A stretch of 8,155 nt of DNA from Alphaproteobacteria bacterium (GTDB lineage Bacteria; Pseudomonadota; Alphaproteobacteria; Rhizobiales; Xanthobacteraceae). Location of the stretch: contig VAZU01000124.1 in assembly GCA_005884745.1 (NCBI GenBank), positions 1-8,155 of the forward strand. The letters are read 5' to 3'. The translations under genes and the position numbers were made by a program. The notes beneath the pieces were generated by a model. It saw only the letters and a list, made by a program, of their open reading frames with translations. It was not told where the DNA came from and searched no databases. Below, piece after piece: positions 6,604-8,155 of this stretch. Position 1 is the stretch's first letter. Every line of letters begins with the position of its first letter.

Positions 6604-7546
6604 ATGCGGCGGCGGGAATTTCTTGCGCTTCTCGGCGGCATCGCGATTGCCGCGCGGCCGGGCATGGGCCGAGCCCAGCATCCCGGCAGGACGCGGCGGA
6701 TCGCTATCCTGTTGGGAGTTGCGGAAAGCGACCCCGAAGCGCAGAGCCGTCCGCATCGAGCAGCGATGGACCGGCGGCGATGCCGAGCGCCTGCGTGCCT
6801 ATACGGCGGAGCTCGTCGCGTCCGCCCCGGACGTGATCGTCGCCAATCCGACCCCCATTGTCGCGGCGCTCAAGCAGGCGACGCGCACCATTCCGATCGT
6901 ATTCGCGCTGGTTTCCGACCCGGTCTCCAGCGGTTTCGTCGAGAGCTGGGCGCAGCCGGGCGGGAACATCACCGGATTTACCAGCTTCGAGTCCTCGATG
7001 GCCGGCAAATGGCTGCAGGCGCTCAAGCAGATGGCACCGCGCGTCACGCAGGTCACGGTGGTCTTCAATCCGGAGACGGCCGCGAGCGGCGGGGAGATTT
7101 TTCTGCGCCCGCTCGAGGAAGCGGCTTCCCCGTTCGGTTTTCAGGTGAGGCCGGCGCGGGTGCGCAGCGCCGCCGAGATCGCGGGGCTGGGCGATCCGTC
7201 GGCGAGCGGCGGGACCACCGGCCTCATGGTGGTGCCCGATATTTTCACCACGAACCATCGCGACGAGATCATTGCGCTGGCCGCGCGGCAGCGCCTGCCC
7301 GCGCTCTATCCGTTCCGGTTCTTCGCCGCGAGCGGCGGGCTGATGTCGTATGGGATCGACACGCTGGACGTTTTTCGCCGCGCGGCATCCTACGTCGATC
7401 GCATCCTCAAAGGCGCCAAGGTCGGCGAATTGCCGGTGCAGGGGCCGGCCAAATTCGAGCTCGCCATCAACATGAGGACGGCCAATTCGCTCGGGCTGAC
7501 GGTGCCGCCGTCGCTGCTGGCGCTCGCCGACGAGGTGATCGAATGA
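6604..7546 (+). pseudogene. ABC_sub_bind (TrpX-like) substrate-binding protein, disrupted by internal deletion
   Basis: A periplasmic binding protein of the ABC_sub_bind family (COG2984 type) that is no longer one reading frame. The ATG at 6604 encodes MRRREFLALLGG, a Tat-type signal, an RAQ cleavage region and the first strand RRIAILLGVAESDPEAQSR, ending near 6750. From there this frame is nonsense. Family sequence resumes in the next frame with VRIEQRWTGGDAERLRAY (from about 6749) and runs without fault through ITGFTSFESSMAGKW, VVPDIFTTNHRDEI, YPFRFFAASGGLMSYGID and KFELAINMRTANSLGLTVPPSL to DEVIE and a TGA at 7544. The segment normally between (about 19 residues, roughly AFxQGLxxLGWxxGRN) is absent. 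The change is therefore a deletion of length 3n+2, about 55-60 bases, not a simple slip. An internal TTG at about 6719 could start the second frame but would give a protein without a signal peptide. A sequencing or assembly error is less likely, because so many bases are missing, but not excluded. Confidence 0.82.
7532..7539 (+). promoter_or_regulatory. Strong ribosome-binding site inside the end of the upstream gene
   Basis: GAGGTGAT matches the anti-Shine-Dalgarno sequence over eight bases, and seven bases separate its GAGG from the ATG at 7543. It is embedded in the codons for the final residues (DEVIE) of the preceding gene. The second gene can therefore start on its own even though the first is broken. 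Confidence 0.75.
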
Positions 7547-8155
7547 GGCGAAGGGAGTTCATCGCGCTTGGAAGCGCGGCCATGGCGTGGCCGCTTGCCG
7601 CCCGCGCGCAGCAGCTACCCGCGCCGGTGATCGGTTTTCTGAGCAGCGGCTCGGCCGAAGCGCGTGCGGCACTCACTGCAGCGTTCCGCCGGGGATTGAG
7701 CGAAACCGGCTACATCGAAGGCCAGAACATCGCCATCGAGTTCCGTTGGGCGGAGGATCGCTACGATCGATTGCCGGCGCTCGCCGCCGATCTCGTCCGG
7801 ATACCGGTCTCGGTCATGGCGGCAATGACGCTCCCGGGAGCGCTCGCGGCCAAGGCCGCGACCGCAACCATCCCGATCGTCTTCTTCAGCGGCGGCGATC
7901 CGGTAGAGGAAGGGCTGGTCCCGAGCCTCAGCCGGCCCAACGCCAATGTTACCGGGGTTAGCCTGTTCATCAACAGACTGGGCGCGAAGCGGCTGGAGCT
8001 TATGCACGAGCTCGCGCCCGGCGTCGGCGCATTCGGCTTTCTCGTGAACCCGGAGAACCAAAACGCGGCAGCACAGGTTCGAGACGCGCAGGAAGCCGCG
8101 CGAGCGCTGGGGCTGGCGATCTACGTCGTGAACGCCACCCGAGAAGCCGACTTGC
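7543..8155 (+). CDS. ABC_sub_bind (TrpX-like) substrate-binding protein, partial at right edge
   Basis: The first 204 residues of a periplasmic binding protein, cut by the window end with no stop codon in the frame. It starts in an ATGA overlap with the stop of the upstream gene. The N-terminus MRRREF, a hydrophobic stretch and AARAQQ form a Tat-type signal with cleavage near residue 22. Next come VIGFLSSGSAEARA, the helix AAFRRGLSETGYIEGQNIAIEFRWAEDRYDRL (the segment missing from its neighbour), IPIVFFSGGDPVEEGLVPSLSRPNANVTGVSLF and KRLELMHELAPGVGAFGFLVNPEN. All fit the first lobe of the ABC_sub_bind family, normally about 320-330 aa, so some 120 residues lie outside the window. Ligands for this family are mostly unknown; a few members are linked to tryptophan or other amino-acid-like solutes. 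No ABC permease or ATPase is present in the window, though they could follow to the right. Confidence 0.9.
   Translation, partial: MRRREFIALGSAAMAWPLAARAQQLPAPVIGFLSSGSAEARAALTAAFRRGLSETGYIEGQNIAIEFRWAEDRYDRLPALAADLVRIPVSVMAAMTLPGALAAKAATATIPIVFFSGGDPVEEGLVPSLSRPNANVTGVSLFINRLGAKRLELMHELAPGVGAFGFLVNPENQNAAAQVRDAQEAARALGLAIYVVNATREADL

Noticed and set aside
6735..6765. Programmed ribosomal frameshift in the first ABC_sub_bind gene.
   Set aside because: There is no slippery heptamer, and about 19 family residues are missing at the junction, which a slip cannot explain.
1..8155. tRNA or rRNA genes, CRISPR arrays, insertion sequences, riboswitches.
   Set aside because: No matching structure, regular repeat-spacer pattern, transposase-like frame or terminal inverted repeat was seen.

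Overview
The window is very GC-rich, densely coding DNA of proteobacterial type. The closest impression is an alphaproteobacterium of the Hyphomicrobiales (Bradyrhizobium/Rhodopseudomonas-like). This rests on twin-arginine (Tat) signal peptides on every periplasmic binding protein, on tandem 'MRRREF...AARAQQ' binding proteins of the ABC_sub_bind family, and on a TakP/FcbT-type TRAP system. The taxonomy is inferred from style, not proven. Everything found is solute transport. I see no RNA gene, mobile element, CRISPR array or regulator gene.

Left part (151-4829): a TRAP (tripartite ATP-independent periplasmic) transporter locus. On the minus strand, read right to left, lie dctQ (small membrane subunit, GTG start at 4829), dctM (large membrane subunit, 553 aa, longer than the usual about 430) and dctP2 (periplasmic binding protein). 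They form a probable operon. Facing it on the plus strand is dctP1, a second binding protein about 70% identical to dctP2 by hand alignment, with no membrane subunits of its own in the window. The two dctP genes converge on a perfect 14-pair (one G-T) hairpin with a GCAA tetraloop, probably a two-way terminator. The simplest model is two binding proteins serving one DctQM membrane pair, taking up 2-oxo acids, lactate or related organic anions.

Middle (4830-5150): a 321-base divergent intergenic region holding a candidate dctQ promoter and a set of short iterated words that may be regulator sites. To its right, on the plus strand, is a 442-aa secondary transporter of the ArsB/NhaD/SLC13 (ion transporter) superfamily.

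Right part (6604-8155): two tandem ABC_sub_bind (TrpX-like) binding-protein genes. The first is broken: its signal peptide and first beta strand are in one frame and the rest in another, and about 19 expected residues are missing at the junction, so it looks like a deletion pseudogene. The second starts in an ATGA overlap with the first one's stop codon and runs off the right edge. Because of the shift, the first gene's start codon is in an open frame that runs straight through into the second gene, a trap for automatic gene calling.

No wholly new system is evident. The items most worth a second look are the paired dctP genes around one membrane complex, the deletion/readthrough arrangement at 6604-8155, and the iterated words between dctQ and the ion transporter.
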